From positions 1 to 39,761 of the forward strand of contig JAPLFL010000106.1 of assembly GCA_026390695.1 (NCBI GenBank): DNA of 39,761 nt. Direction: 5' to 3'. Within the stretch, counting starts at the first letter, position 1; every line of letters starts with the position of its first letter. Below are positions 8,846-16,215 of the stretch, one piece after another. The DNA is from Candidatus Kapaibacterium sp. (GTDB lineage: Bacteria; Bacteroidota; Ignavibacteria; Kapaibacteriales; UBA2268). The notes under the pieces were generated by a model. That model saw nothing but the letters and a program-made list of their open reading frames with translations. It ran no database searches and was not told the DNA's origin. Position numbers and translations under genes: made by a program.

Positions 8846-9387
8846 CAAAAGTAAAAGATGAACTATTTCATCATAATTTTGATGGAATTCAGGAATTCGA
8901 TAATCCATTGCCACCTTGGTGGCTGTACTTGTTTTTTATAACAATAGTTTGGGCTGTAGTTTATTTCTTTTATTATCACATCGGTGGATTTGGCGATAGT
9001 TCAATCACTGAATATGCTAAAGAAATGGCAGCCGTAAAGGTTATCGAATTAAAATTTGATAAAGCCGACTTTGTTGTTATTAAAGATGCACCTGCTATTG
9101 ACGAAGGTAAAGCCCTATTTATCAAAAATTGCAAAACTTGCCATGGTGAGTTCGGTGAAGGTCTTGTTGGCCCGAATTTAACGGACAAGTTCTGGATACA
9201 TGGCGGTTCTTTCGAGAATATTGTAACAACAATCGTTAATGGAGTTCCCAATACAGCAATGCCTTCATGGAAAGCATCTCTTAAAAAAGCGGATATACTT
9301 AAAGTAACCAGCTTTATTACTACTTTGCAGGGGACAAGTCCTGCCAATGCCAAAGCTCCGCAGGGAGACGCATATAATCCTCAATAA
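8842..9387 (+). CDS. ccoP: cbb3 oxidase subunit III (CcoP), mono-haem form
   Basis: In 181 aa the N-terminus has the CcoP signature FDGIQEFDNPLPPWWLYLFF with a membrane helix (about 26-46). One cytochrome c domain follows, with CKTCH (Cys97-His101) and the likely axial Met140 in TAMPSW. Classical proteobacterial CcoP is about 300 aa and holds two haems; here there is room for and evidence of only one. The subunit takes electrons from soluble cytochrome c or the bc1-type complex and passes them to CcoO. It is the last gene of the operon and is followed directly by a strong terminator. Confidence 0.93.
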   Translation: MTKVKDELFHHNFDGIQEFDNPLPPWWLYLFFITIVWAVVYFFYYHIGGFGDSSITEYAKEMAAVKVIELKFDKADFVVIKDAPAIDEGKALFIKNCKTCHGEFGEGLVGPNLTDKFWIHGGSFENIVTTIVNGVPNTAMPSWKASLKKADILKVTSFITTLQGTSPANAKAPQGDAYNPQ

Positions 9388-9400
9388 CAAGTCTTTAAAT

Positions 9401-9440
9401 TTGTGCCGCGACTAAAAATTGCGGCACAAGTTATTTTTTT
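9401..9440 (+). terminator. Rho-independent terminator of the cbb3 operon
   Basis: A perfect 9-bp stem, TTGTGCCGC (9401-9409) and GCGGCACAA (9421-9429), encloses an 11-base loop and is followed by GTTATTTTTTT. It starts 14 bases after the ccoP stop. Confidence 0.92.
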
Positions 9441-9457
9441 AATTTAACATTAAATAA

Positions 9458-10288
9458 TTGAAGCAATTAATTAAAATATTAGTTCTCTTCGTTCAATTCG
9501 ATCAGATGAAATTCAATCATTCTTTTAAAACTCTACAAAATTCCTTAGAAAAATATAAGAATTATGAATTTAAATATTTAGTGATTGATAATTCTATTAA
9601 TTATGAATATTTTTCAGAAAAAGAAAAAAATGTATTTGTTATTAACGGAGACAATTCAGAGCGAGAGTTTTCAGGATGGACAAGAGGTTTGATAAAAGTC
9701 AGAGAACTGGAATTGAATTATCAGGTAGCTTTATTTATCAATGAAGCTTATATAGCCTATAACGATTCATATATTGATAAATATTTTAATATTGCTGTTA
9801 AAAGATGTTTACGTCACAATGCAGCAGTCGGTTTATTTGATAAAAATGAAACCGGTAGGGAACTTATATCAAAAGATTTAACGTTTAAAAAATGGCTGCG
9901 CTCTAATATAGTTTTGCTCCCAAACCAAATTTTAACCAAATTAGACAGTTTTATTTTTATTTCAAATTCAGAATTTGAAGAAATAATTCCCGCAGAATTC
10001 CCGCAGAATGTTAATACTTATAATGATTATTTCTCAGATTCCATTATGATCAATGATGAGTTTAAATTCAAGATATTTAATTGGCTCACAAATCAATGGC
10101 ATAGCAGATTTGATCTCAATCCGCAGAACTGGGGACTTTTCAGGATGAAAGCCAAAGCTATTATTAATGAAGCATTATTTGGTCAAACAATTAATTTCAT
10201 GGGCTTCAAAACCTTATGGTATGCTCCGCGATTCATTGTATATTTTAATAAACTGATCAGGAAGATTTCTATAAGAATTAGGAATTAG
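9458..10288 (+). CDS. Glycosyltransferase-like protein (probable GT-A fold)
   Basis: This 276-aa cytoplasmic protein has no clear signal peptide. Its first 130 residues look like a GT-A nucleotide-sugar fold: a first strand IKILVLFVQFD, a second strand FKYLVIDNS, the segment EREFSGWTRGL and a strand VALFINEAYIAYNDSYI. The last could play the part of the DxD region, but no true DxD is visible, so catalysis is uncertain. The TTG start at 9458 is the only start that keeps the first strand, because a TAA lies immediately upstream; the next ATG (9506) would remove it. It stands alone after the oxidase terminator, so the acceptor is unknown. Confidence 0.5.
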   Translation: MKQLIKILVLFVQFDQMKFNHSFKTLQNSLEKYKNYEFKYLVIDNSINYEYFSEKEKNVFVINGDNSEREFSGWTRGLIKVRELELNYQVALFINEAYIAYNDSYIDKYFNIAVKRCLRHNAAVGLFDKNETGRELISKDLTFKKWLRSNIVLLPNQILTKLDSFIFISNSEFEEIIPAEFPQNVNTYNDYFSDSIMINDEFKFKIFNWLTNQWHSRFDLNPQNWGLFRMKAKAIINEALFGQTINFMGFKTLWYAPRFIVYFNKLIRKISIRIRN

Positions 10289-10407
10289 TAATTTAATATG
10301 TAACCCTGAATCTTTGAATAATCAAGCAGGAGTTTGGTTACAAGCACAAAATCGGATTTATATTTAACTATCCTGATCCCACTTTTCAATATCTCACAAC
10401 ATACAGA

Positions 10408-12567
10408 TCATTTACAATTCTCATTCATCGATTTTGCAGCTTCTTCAGAGCCGAGTTTTTTAGCTGTTTCAAAATCTTTACAGGCTTTTTCCTTCTGACC
10501 GGTCTCCAGATAACATGATCCGCGGTAAAATAGTGCTAAATGGAAATTCGGTTCAATTCTTATAACGTTTGAAAAATCATTAATTGCTCTGTCAATCTGT
10601 CCGAGATTATAATATGCCAATGCTCGCTGGAAATGTGCATCGCGGTTTTTGGGATCAAGTTTAATTGAAAGATTTAAATAATAAACAGAAGAATCGAATT
10701 TTCCTTGTAAAATTTTTGTATATCCCATACCTTTTAAGGATTCAGGATCATTAGGATTTATTTTTATTGCAGTTTCAAAATCCCGTTCGGCACCAATAAT
10801 ATCTTTAAGCTCAATCTTTATAAATCCTCTGAGAATCAGAACTTTGGGAACATCTTGCTTGAGTTGAAGTGATTTATTATAATCCCGAAGTGCTTCTTCA
10901 TTTTTCCCCATTTCAGCAAATATATAACCACGTGCACCATATGTAATATAATTATTTGAATCAATCGACAAAGCTCTTTTAAAATCAAGCATAGCGCCAT
11001 GATAATCCTGTTGTTCAAATTTCCTGATTCCGTCCTGAAAGGCAAAATAATCATTCTGGAGAAATTTAGGTTCAATCTTTTGTAAACCATGATGGCAAAC
11101 ATTTACAAATTCAGGAATGTTCACTGCTCGTCCGGGTAAACAAAAATTCTCAAGCAGTATTGCAGGCGAGTCGTTCCCATCTTTATCTATATGAGTCAAA
11201 TAGAGTTTTGTATAAATTCCCTGACGCTTGGAAGAAAAAACTAACCAACGGCTATTTGGTGACCAACTGTGCCAGGAGTTCATTTTAGCCTCTGCATTAC
11301 AAATCAGTTCACGGGCTTTCCCTCCATCGGCAGGAATTATCCATAGCTTACTATCTGGCTGCAAAAGCATGTAATTTGCTGACTGAGTATAAATTAGCCA
11401 TTTCCCATCTGGAGAAACTTTAGGGAAATAATTACTCATTCCGTTTTCGGAAGCACCGGCAACAGGCAATTCCTTACCACCTTTGCCATTATTAAAAGGA
11501 ACTCTGTAAATATCAAATTTATAAGATCTTCTGCCGCTGAGAAAATCATCGATTAATTTAGCATAAGTTGCTGAATCGCTATTGAGTGCATCGCTGAACC
11601 CGCTTTCTTTACTTGGTATAGCTTTTGTTCTTACAAAATAAATGAATTTGGAATCAGGGCTCCAGATTGGATTTGACGAAACGAGATTAGTATCAGATGC
11701 TCCGGGCAAATCCCAAAATTTATCAGTTTCGCGATTATAAACTGTTAGAACACCTTTGATTGGAAAGAACAATTGTGAATAACCCGAATCGGGAAGTGGA
11801 ATAAAAAACTCATTATCTTTTAGAGTTGAAATAAAGTAATTTCCATCAGGAGAAGCACTTGTTAGCAAACCATAAGTTTTTAACCCATTTTGGGATGTAC
11901 TCCATCTTATCATTTGATGCAATACCGTATTTGGTTGAATATCGGCAATTGCATAAGCATCTTTATCGCTGTGTGCATCCACATCCATACCCATAGTTTT
12001 ACCGTCCATTGAAAAAGTATGGCAATTAGCACAGACTGGCAGCTTTTCCATTACGATTTTTGCAGTAGTATCGTTATCAATATAGCCGAGTCGCCAGCAA
12101 ACTTTATCTAAGTTCCGACGGGCAAAACTAAATGGCAGAGGGACATCGCGATAAAAAATCGGTGCTATTACTGAGTCTTTGGAAGTTCGGAATTTTATAG
12201 TTGCCATGCTATTATTTGAAGCATTTTGATCTGAGGCGCTTATTCTGACAGTTAAATCTTTTTCTATAGAATGAGTTTTTAGCATTTCCCATTCTTTTGG
12301 GTTTGGCTTCCATTGTTTTTGATAAGCAATGTTAGTTAGGATAATATTCATATCGTCCTTAATCTCAATTAACCAAACGGATGATTTCGGGCTGTCATCA
12401 GACCATTTAAAGGTAGGAGCTGAAATATCGGGTGGGAATACCGAGCCATCGGTCGGATAGTTGATTCTAATGCCTTGTGAACTGCCGCAATAAACCGGGT
12501 TTTGAGAAATTAAGACCAGCAATAAAAAATTTAATATTACACTTAACATCATAGTTCTTCTGTCCAT
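10408..12567 (-). CDS. Secreted PD40-propeller protein with a CxxCH motif and C-terminal TPR repeats
   Basis: This is a 719-aa protein with a signal peptide (about 1-28). Residues 30-130 look like an Ig-like or galactose-binding-like beta domain. A CxxCH motif follows at 179-183 (CANCH, in PVCANCHTFSMDGK). Residues about 200-500 form a TolB/PD40-type propeller with repeated SPDGxxx or SPDS blades (ASPDGNYFIST, WSPDSKFIYF, VSPDGKWLIYT, WSPNSRWLVFSS). About six TPR units fill 510-715. The CxxCH suggests a covalently bound haem c in the periplasm, where both the propeller and TPRs would serve as interaction surfaces. The function is not known to me. The gene is monocistronic. Confidence 0.75.
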   Translation of the reverse strand: MDRRTMMLSVILNFLLLVLISQNPVYCGSSQGIRINYPTDGSVFPPDISAPTFKWSDDSPKSSVWLIEIKDDMNIILTNIAYQKQWKPNPKEWEMLKTHSIEKDLTVRISASDQNASNNSMATIKFRTSKDSVIAPIFYRDVPLPFSFARRNLDKVCWRLGYIDNDTTAKIVMEKLPVCANCHTFSMDGKTMGMDVDAHSDKDAYAIADIQPNTVLHQMIRWSTSQNGLKTYGLLTSASPDGNYFISTLKDNEFFIPLPDSGYSQLFFPIKGVLTVYNRETDKFWDLPGASDTNLVSSNPIWSPDSKFIYFVRTKAIPSKESGFSDALNSDSATYAKLIDDFLSGRRSYKFDIYRVPFNNGKGGKELPVAGASENGMSNYFPKVSPDGKWLIYTQSANYMLLQPDSKLWIIPADGGKARELICNAEAKMNSWHSWSPNSRWLVFSSKRQGIYTKLYLTHIDKDGNDSPAILLENFCLPGRAVNIPEFVNVCHHGLQKIEPKFLQNDYFAFQDGIRKFEQQDYHGAMLDFKRALSIDSNNYITYGARGYIFAEMGKNEEALRDYNKSLQLKQDVPKVLILRGFIKIELKDIIGAERDFETAIKINPNDPESLKGMGYTKILQGKFDSSVYYLNLSIKLDPKNRDAHFQRALAYYNLGQIDRAINDFSNVIRIEPNFHLALFYRGSCYLETGQKEKACKDFETAKKLGSEEAAKSMNENCK

Positions 12568-12603
12568 CTTAGCTCATTCAAAAAATTTAAAGAACACCAA
12601 ATA

Positions 12604-12611
12604 CAAAATTA
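12604..12611 (-). promoter_or_regulatory. Candidate -7 promoter element for the PD40/TPR gene
   Basis: On the minus strand the sequence reads TAATTTTG inside CGTAATTTTGTA, fitting TAnnTTTG and ending about 37 bases before the ATG. The same CGTAATTTTGTA word occurs upstream of the proline dehydrogenase gene. Confidence 0.4.
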
Positions 12612-12676
12612 CGAAATATAATTAAATGAAAAACGGAATAATGGTAATTCTCCTTTGTTTTCTCAACCTGTATTAT

Positions 12677-12750
12677 TTGGATTATGGGATTAGAGGATTT
12701 TGGAAATTTTAAGGAATGAGATTAGTAATCCCATAAATCCCTAAATCCAA
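12677..12750. repeat. Imperfect nested inverted repeat in the 12568-12883 gap
   Basis: GGATTATGGGATTA (12679-12692) faces TAATCCCATAAATCC (12726-12740, one extra base), and TTGGATT (12677-12683) faces AATCCAA (12744-12750). The roughly 315-base gap between the PD40/TPR gene and the propeller-gene remnant holds no other structure that I can see. The element could be a decayed mobile repeat or a weak terminator. Confidence 0.5.
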
Positions 12751-12883
12751 TAGACCCCGGTTACAATATTTTTTCAATCACTACCAAGCTCCATTGTTTT
12801 ATTAAAAGTTTCCTTGAGATAAAATTCCCTTTTAAGTGTCATTAATATTATGTAATTTACATTTTTGGAAAAAGTAAAGTTAT

Positions 12884-13039
12884 ATGAAGAGATATTTAAT
12901 TATAATAATAATGCTTTTATTTGGAATAAGCGCTGCTAATGCCGGAGATACTCTCTGGAGTAAAGTTACTTATCCTGTCCAAACAAATTTTGTCAAATAT
13001 TCACCTGACTGAAAATATATTATAGATTATACACCAAGG
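12884..13039 (+). pseudogene. Remnant (N-terminal part) of a secreted WD40-type propeller gene
   Basis: An ATG at 12884 opens 42 codons that make a clear signal peptide (MKRYLIIIIMLLFGISAANA) and the start of a propeller, WSKVTYPVQTNFVKYSPD. The next codon is TGA at 13010-13012, where a glycine would complete the blade signature SPDGKYI. The frame then continues with KYIIDYTPR before it runs into the 21-bp repeat array and a TAG at 13049. So a family-like beginning is cut by one nonsense change and the rest of the gene is absent. The partial T9SS propeller gene at the right edge shows the same blade word (FSPDDKYL). A short secreted 42-aa peptide is possible but less likely. Confidence 0.7.
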
Positions 13040-13312
13040 AATTTATTGTAGATTGTAAGGAATCTGCAACAGATTGTTAGGAAAATGTAGTAGATTGTTA
13101 GGAAAATGAAGCAGATTGTTAGGAAAATGAAGCAGATTCTTGGGAAAATGGAACAGATTGTTAGGAAAATGAAGCAGATTGTTAGGAAAATGAAGCAGAT
13201 TGTTAGGAAAATGAAGCAGATTCTTGGGAAAATGGAACAGATTCTTGGGAAAATGGAACAGATTCTTGGGAAAATGGAACAGATTCTTGGGAAATAATTA
13301 CAGATTCCCCGG
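13040..13312 (+). repeat. Array of 13 tandem 21-bp units (copy 1)
   Basis: Thirteen contiguous 21-base units without spacers. Internal units alternate between two linked versions: AGATTGTTAGG with AAAATGAAGC, and AGATTCTTGGG with AAAATGGAAC. The first unit (AATTTATTGTAGATTGTAAGG, 13040-13060) and the last (13292-13312, beginning AAATAATTACAG) differ from the core and recur at the ends of the second array at 38667-38918. Because 21 is a multiple of three, both strands stay open and give 7-residue repeat peptides (KQIVRKM, FPRICSI), which I take as an artefact. The array lies downstream of a propeller-gene remnant and before a terminator, so it may be a transcribed 3' region. Confidence 0.93.
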
Positions 13313-13329
13313 AAAATAGTCTTAATTTT

Positions 13330-13366
13330 GACATCCAATGTTTTGAAAACATTGGATGTCTTTTTT
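13330..13366 (+). terminator. Strong rho-independent terminator after repeat array 1
   Basis: GACATCCAATGTTTT (13330-13344) pairs with AAAACATTGGATGTC (13346-13360), a very long stem, followed by TTTTTT. The T-tract lies on the plus-strand side only, so it ends transcripts coming from the propeller-gene remnant and the repeat array. Confidence 0.88.
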
Positions 13367-13369
13367 CCC

Positions 13370-14443
13370 TTAATAGCAATACTCTAATTCACGCCACAAG
13401 CAAATTCTTACACCAATTCCAATGTTTACCGGTGAACTTCCGAATTCAATAGTTTTTCCATTTGAATTGAATTTCAGATTGTTTGAAAAACTATGAAGAA
13501 AATTACTTGCTAAATATATATCAAGTGGAAGGCTCCAGCCTGGATTATTAAAATATATCTCAAACTTTAATAATTCACCGCTCCAACTCATTGAATTATC
13601 AGGTACATTATACACATGCCCGGAACTCAGGAAATGGGCAAGAGCAAACTTTGCACCAAGATTATAATTCGCGGTCTTGATTATTCTTGGAATTGAAAAA
13701 TTTAATCCAAAGGAATAAAGGTTAACATTCCATTTTTCAGGAGTTTGAACATTGGTTGAAACATTCGGAGTTAAATATTCAAAATAGAAGTCCATGTATT
13801 TCCAAATATTTAAGATTCTATCGGAATTTAGAGAAAAATTTATTCCTAATGAATGATCCTGAGAAATACTGGTATTTGGATTTATGAAAAAATTATCTGA
13901 GACAGCAAAAGTAGCTATTGGTATCGAATTTGAAAAACTCTTATTGAATTTATTCAAATATTCATCTTTGATTACAACTTTAAGTGAATCGCTTAATCGA
14001 TTTTGCGAATTTTCGAAAATAAATATAATTTTTAAAAGTGAATCATTGATATTTGAATATTTGGTAATCAAATTTGTTTTTAACGAATCATATTTTGATT
14101 TGGATTCTTTTCTCAGGAAGTCTATTGCAATATCAATCGAATCAAGTCTTTTGAGATAAAAGCTGTTTAATGTATCAAATCTTTTTTGGTTTACTTCTCT
14201 AATTGAATCAAGACTCTTTCGGTTTGATATTATTAATTCCCTATATTTCAATTCTATTGACTGAAATTCGCTCATAGTATTTTTAATTAATTCATTTACT
14301 CTTTCCCGATATTTCTGATCATCTTTATACAGATCATCTATCTGACGGAAATCATTTGATGTTTTAATTTTAGTAGAATCGCCAGCAAATAAATAATTTA
14401 CTTTAAATGACATTATTAAAAAGAGAGTAAATAAAAATTTCAT
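13370..14443 (-). CDS. Exported protein with N-terminal coiled coil and C-terminal outer-membrane-barrel-like domain
   Basis: This 357-aa protein has a signal peptide (about 1-20, ending LFAGD), a long charged helical region (about 25-160) in which SLDSIREVNQKRFDTLNSF-type segments predict a coiled coil, and then about 190 residues of alternating hydrophobic/polar strands (SLGINFSLNSDRIL, YSFGLNFSIPRII, INIGIGVRICLW-like) typical of an outer-membrane barrel. The coiled coil could form a periplasmic stalk. I use the ATG at 14443; an upstream TTG is too close to the AGGA-like site. It lies 36 bases after the fic gene on the same strand, so the two may be co-transcribed. No named family is recognised. 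Confidence 0.65.
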   Translation of the reverse strand: MKFLFTLFLIMSFKVNYLFAGDSTKIKTSNDFRQIDDLYKDDQKYRERVNELIKNTMSEFQSIELKYRELIISNRKSLDSIREVNQKRFDTLNSFYLKRLDSIDIAIDFLRKESKSKYDSLKTNLITKYSNINDSLLKIIFIFENSQNRLSDSLKVVIKDEYLNKFNKSFSNSIPIATFAVSDNFFINPNTSISQDHSLGINFSLNSDRILNIWKYMDFYFEYLTPNVSTNVQTPEKWNVNLYSFGLNFSIPRIIKTANYNLGAKFALAHFLSSGHVYNVPDNSMSWSGELLKFEIYFNNPGWSLPLDIYLASNFLHSFSNNLKFNSNGKTIEFGSSPVNIGIGVRICLWRELEYCY

Positions 14444-14479
14444 CAAACGCAATTTCCTTTAGATGTAATTAATTAATTT

Positions 14480-15235
14480 TTAAGCCTTAGTAAGCATCAA
14501 TAAAAACGGGAAACAGTTATTATAATTAATTTCATAATAATTTACACCCAGATTAATATTCAGATAATATTCAGACCTATGTTCTTTATAATATTTCTCT
14601 GATTTCAATTTCCAAAAAGCGATCCCAAGTTTTTCAGCTAAGAACCATTTCTCTATCAATCGGGTGGCTCGACCACTCCCATCACTAAAAGGATGAATCT
14701 GAGCAAATAATAAATAAATCAATGATGCATAATAAAAAGTTTTTGAATTCGATATATCTTTTTTAATTAATTCATTCAAATCATCAAAGAATATAGTCAT
14801 TGTTTCTGTCAAAAATTCCGGTTCTATTGCAAGATAAACTAAACCTGATTGCCCGAAAACGCCAACTTTATCTTTCCGAAAGTGCCCTCTTTGACTTTTA
14901 ATGAGCATATTTTTAGAGAATATTTTATGGCATACAAGAATATTTTGTTCATTTAACCTATTTTTGTGGGCAAATTTATAGGCTTCGACCAAATTTTCAA
15001 TTTCTTTTATTTCTTTACCTGGTTTATGGGAGGATTGGTATTGTTTGTAATTCATATAGGAATTCAGATCAATACTATTACCTTCTATATTCGAAGAGTA
15101 AACGGAAGAAGCCTCAGTTATATAATCAAAATCTTCTTCATAATTTGAAAAATTGAAAGAATCAATGAAATTGTCGAATTGATTATCAATCAATTTTTGA
15201 TATTGATCAAAATATAAGTCATCATTAATTCTCAT
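14480..15235 (-). CDS. Fic-domain protein (AMPylase-type) with built-in inhibitory motif
   Basis: This 251-aa protein carries the Fic active-site loop HPFSDGSGRATR (His181-Arg192), matching HxFx(D/E)GNGRxxR except that Asn is replaced by Ser187. The N-terminal SSNIEGN (47-53) fits the inhibitory helix motif (S/T)xxxE(G/N), so this is a class II Fic protein whose Glu51 would block ATP until displaced. Such enzymes usually transfer AMP to protein hydroxyls, and some remove it. A Fic/DOC N-like region (1-80) precedes the Fic fold. It lies 16 bases downstream of the proline dehydrogenase gene and just before the coiled-coil/barrel gene; the target is unknown. Confidence 0.88.
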   Translation of the reverse strand: MRINDDLYFDQYQKLIDNQFDNFIDSFNFSNYEEDFDYITEASSVYSSNIEGNSIDLNSYMNYKQYQSSHKPGKEIKEIENLVEAYKFAHKNRLNEQNILVCHKIFSKNMLIKSQRGHFRKDKVGVFGQSGLVYLAIEPEFLTETMTIFFDDLNELIKKDISNSKTFYYASLIYLLFAQIHPFSDGSGRATRLIEKWFLAEKLGIAFWKLKSEKYYKEHRSEYYLNINLGVNYYEINYNNCFPFLLMLTKA

Positions 15236-15251
15236 ACAATTCTTTATCGTC

Positions 15252-16148
15252 TTACTTCTTCCCTAAAATTGCTTTAACAACATGCATTGCAATATCCGGA
15301 TTTTCCTTCATACGGCGTGTTGAATAACCATACCAGTCTTTGCCAAATGGTACATAAACGCGCATACGATGTCCTTCGGCAACTAATTCGCGGCGTCGCT
15401 CCTCCCGCACACCGAGCAACATTTGCAACTCGTACTGCTCCGGGGATAATTTTCTTTCTTTAATACTTTGGCGTGCGTATTGGATAAGCTCTTCATCGTG
15501 AGTAGCTATTCCGACATACATTTTATTATCCAAAATCAAATCAAGCAGTTTCTTGTAATTTTTTCTAATTTCATCCGGATCTCGGAATGCAATCTTTTCA
15601 TCTTCACGATAAATTCCTTTGCACAATCTGATAGGTGCATTATACTCAATTAATGACCTTATATCTACTTCGCTCCGCCTCATATAAGCCTGAATCACAA
15701 CTCCTACATTTTTCAATCCATCTGAACGCAATTTTCGGTAGCAATCCAATGTATTGCTTGTAAAAGGAGAGTTCTCCATATCAAGCCGGACGAAAATTCC
15801 TAATTCTGCTGCTTTTCGGACAATTTCCGAGATGTTTTGATAACCGAAATCGGTATCTATCCCTAAACCTAATGAAGTTGGCTTTACAGACAGATAGGTT
15901 TGCAGTTTATTTTCTTTAATGGCTTTTAAAACCAGAAGGCTGTTTCCTTTTTCGTGTATGGCTCGATCGCGCTCGGTTACGAATTCACCTAAAACGTCGA
16001 TGGTAGTCATTGTCCGCGTTTCGTTTAACTGCTTAGTTATATTGACTGCGTCTGAGAGCTCATCTCCGGCAATATACTTTTTAGCAAAAACATGAACGAT
16101 TGATTTGGGAATTAACGGCAGGGTTTTAATTATCAGTTTATTTAACAT
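15252..16148 (-). CDS. Proline dehydrogenase (monofunctional)
   Basis: This 298-aa FAD enzyme oxidises L-proline to pyrroline-5-carboxylate and feeds electrons to the quinone pool. The family fold (TIM-barrel) motifs are visible: TIDVLGEFV near the start, VRLDMENSPFT, IRLCKGIYRED, GIATHDEEL and the C-terminal substrate-binding segment LLGVREERRRELVAEGHRMR followed by VYVPFGKDWYGYSTRRMKENP. The length matches stand-alone bacterial ProDH (about 300 aa), not the PutA fusion. I choose the ATG at 16148 over a TTG three codons upstream. It is the first gene of a possible ProDH-fic-barrel operon; the partner P5C dehydrogenase is not in the window. Confidence 0.93.
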   Translation of the reverse strand: MLNKLIIKTLPLIPKSIVHVFAKKYIAGDELSDAVNITKQLNETRTMTTIDVLGEFVTERDRAIHEKGNSLLVLKAIKENKLQTYLSVKPTSLGLGIDTDFGYQNISEIVRKAAELGIFVRLDMENSPFTSNTLDCYRKLRSDGLKNVGVVIQAYMRRSEVDIRSLIEYNAPIRLCKGIYREDEKIAFRDPDEIRKNYKKLLDLILDNKMYVGIATHDEELIQYARQSIKERKLSPEQYELQMLLGVREERRRELVAEGHRMRVYVPFGKDWYGYSTRRMKENPDIAMHVVKAILGKK

Positions 16149-16185
16149 AAATATCAACTACGATAATTTTCAATAATATAAAGTA

Positions 16186-16193
16186 CAAAATTA
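16186..16193 (-). promoter_or_regulatory. Candidate -7 promoter element for the proline dehydrogenase gene
   Basis: On the minus strand, TAATTTTG lies within GCGTAATTTTGTAC about 37 bases before the ATG. It fits TAnnTTTG at the same distance and in the same sequence context as the element before the PD40/TPR gene. Confidence 0.42.
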
Positions 16194-16215
16194 CGCAAAA
16201 AATGTAGATTATATA

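Noticed and set aside
8976-9353. 125-aa minus-strand frame opposite ccoP
   Set aside because: It lies wholly inside the confidently identified ccoP gene and has no features of its own.
10310-10341. GTAACC/GGTTAC hairpin after the glycosyltransferase-like gene as a terminator
   Set aside because: The stem is only 6 bp with a loop of about 20 bases and no T-tract.
13010-13012. TGA as selenocysteine or recoded tryptophan in the propeller remnant
   Set aside because: Glycine, not Cys or Trp, is expected at the position, all other genes here use TGA as stop, and the rest of the gene is missing.
13106-13297. Open frame through array 1 encoding a repeating KQIVRKM/KQILGKM peptide
   Set aside because: The frame stays open on both strands only because the unit is 21 bases (a multiple of three); there is no upstream start signal, and the second array gives different frames.
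13040-13312. Possible CRISPR array
   Set aside because: The units are contiguous with no spacers, and no cas genes lie nearby.
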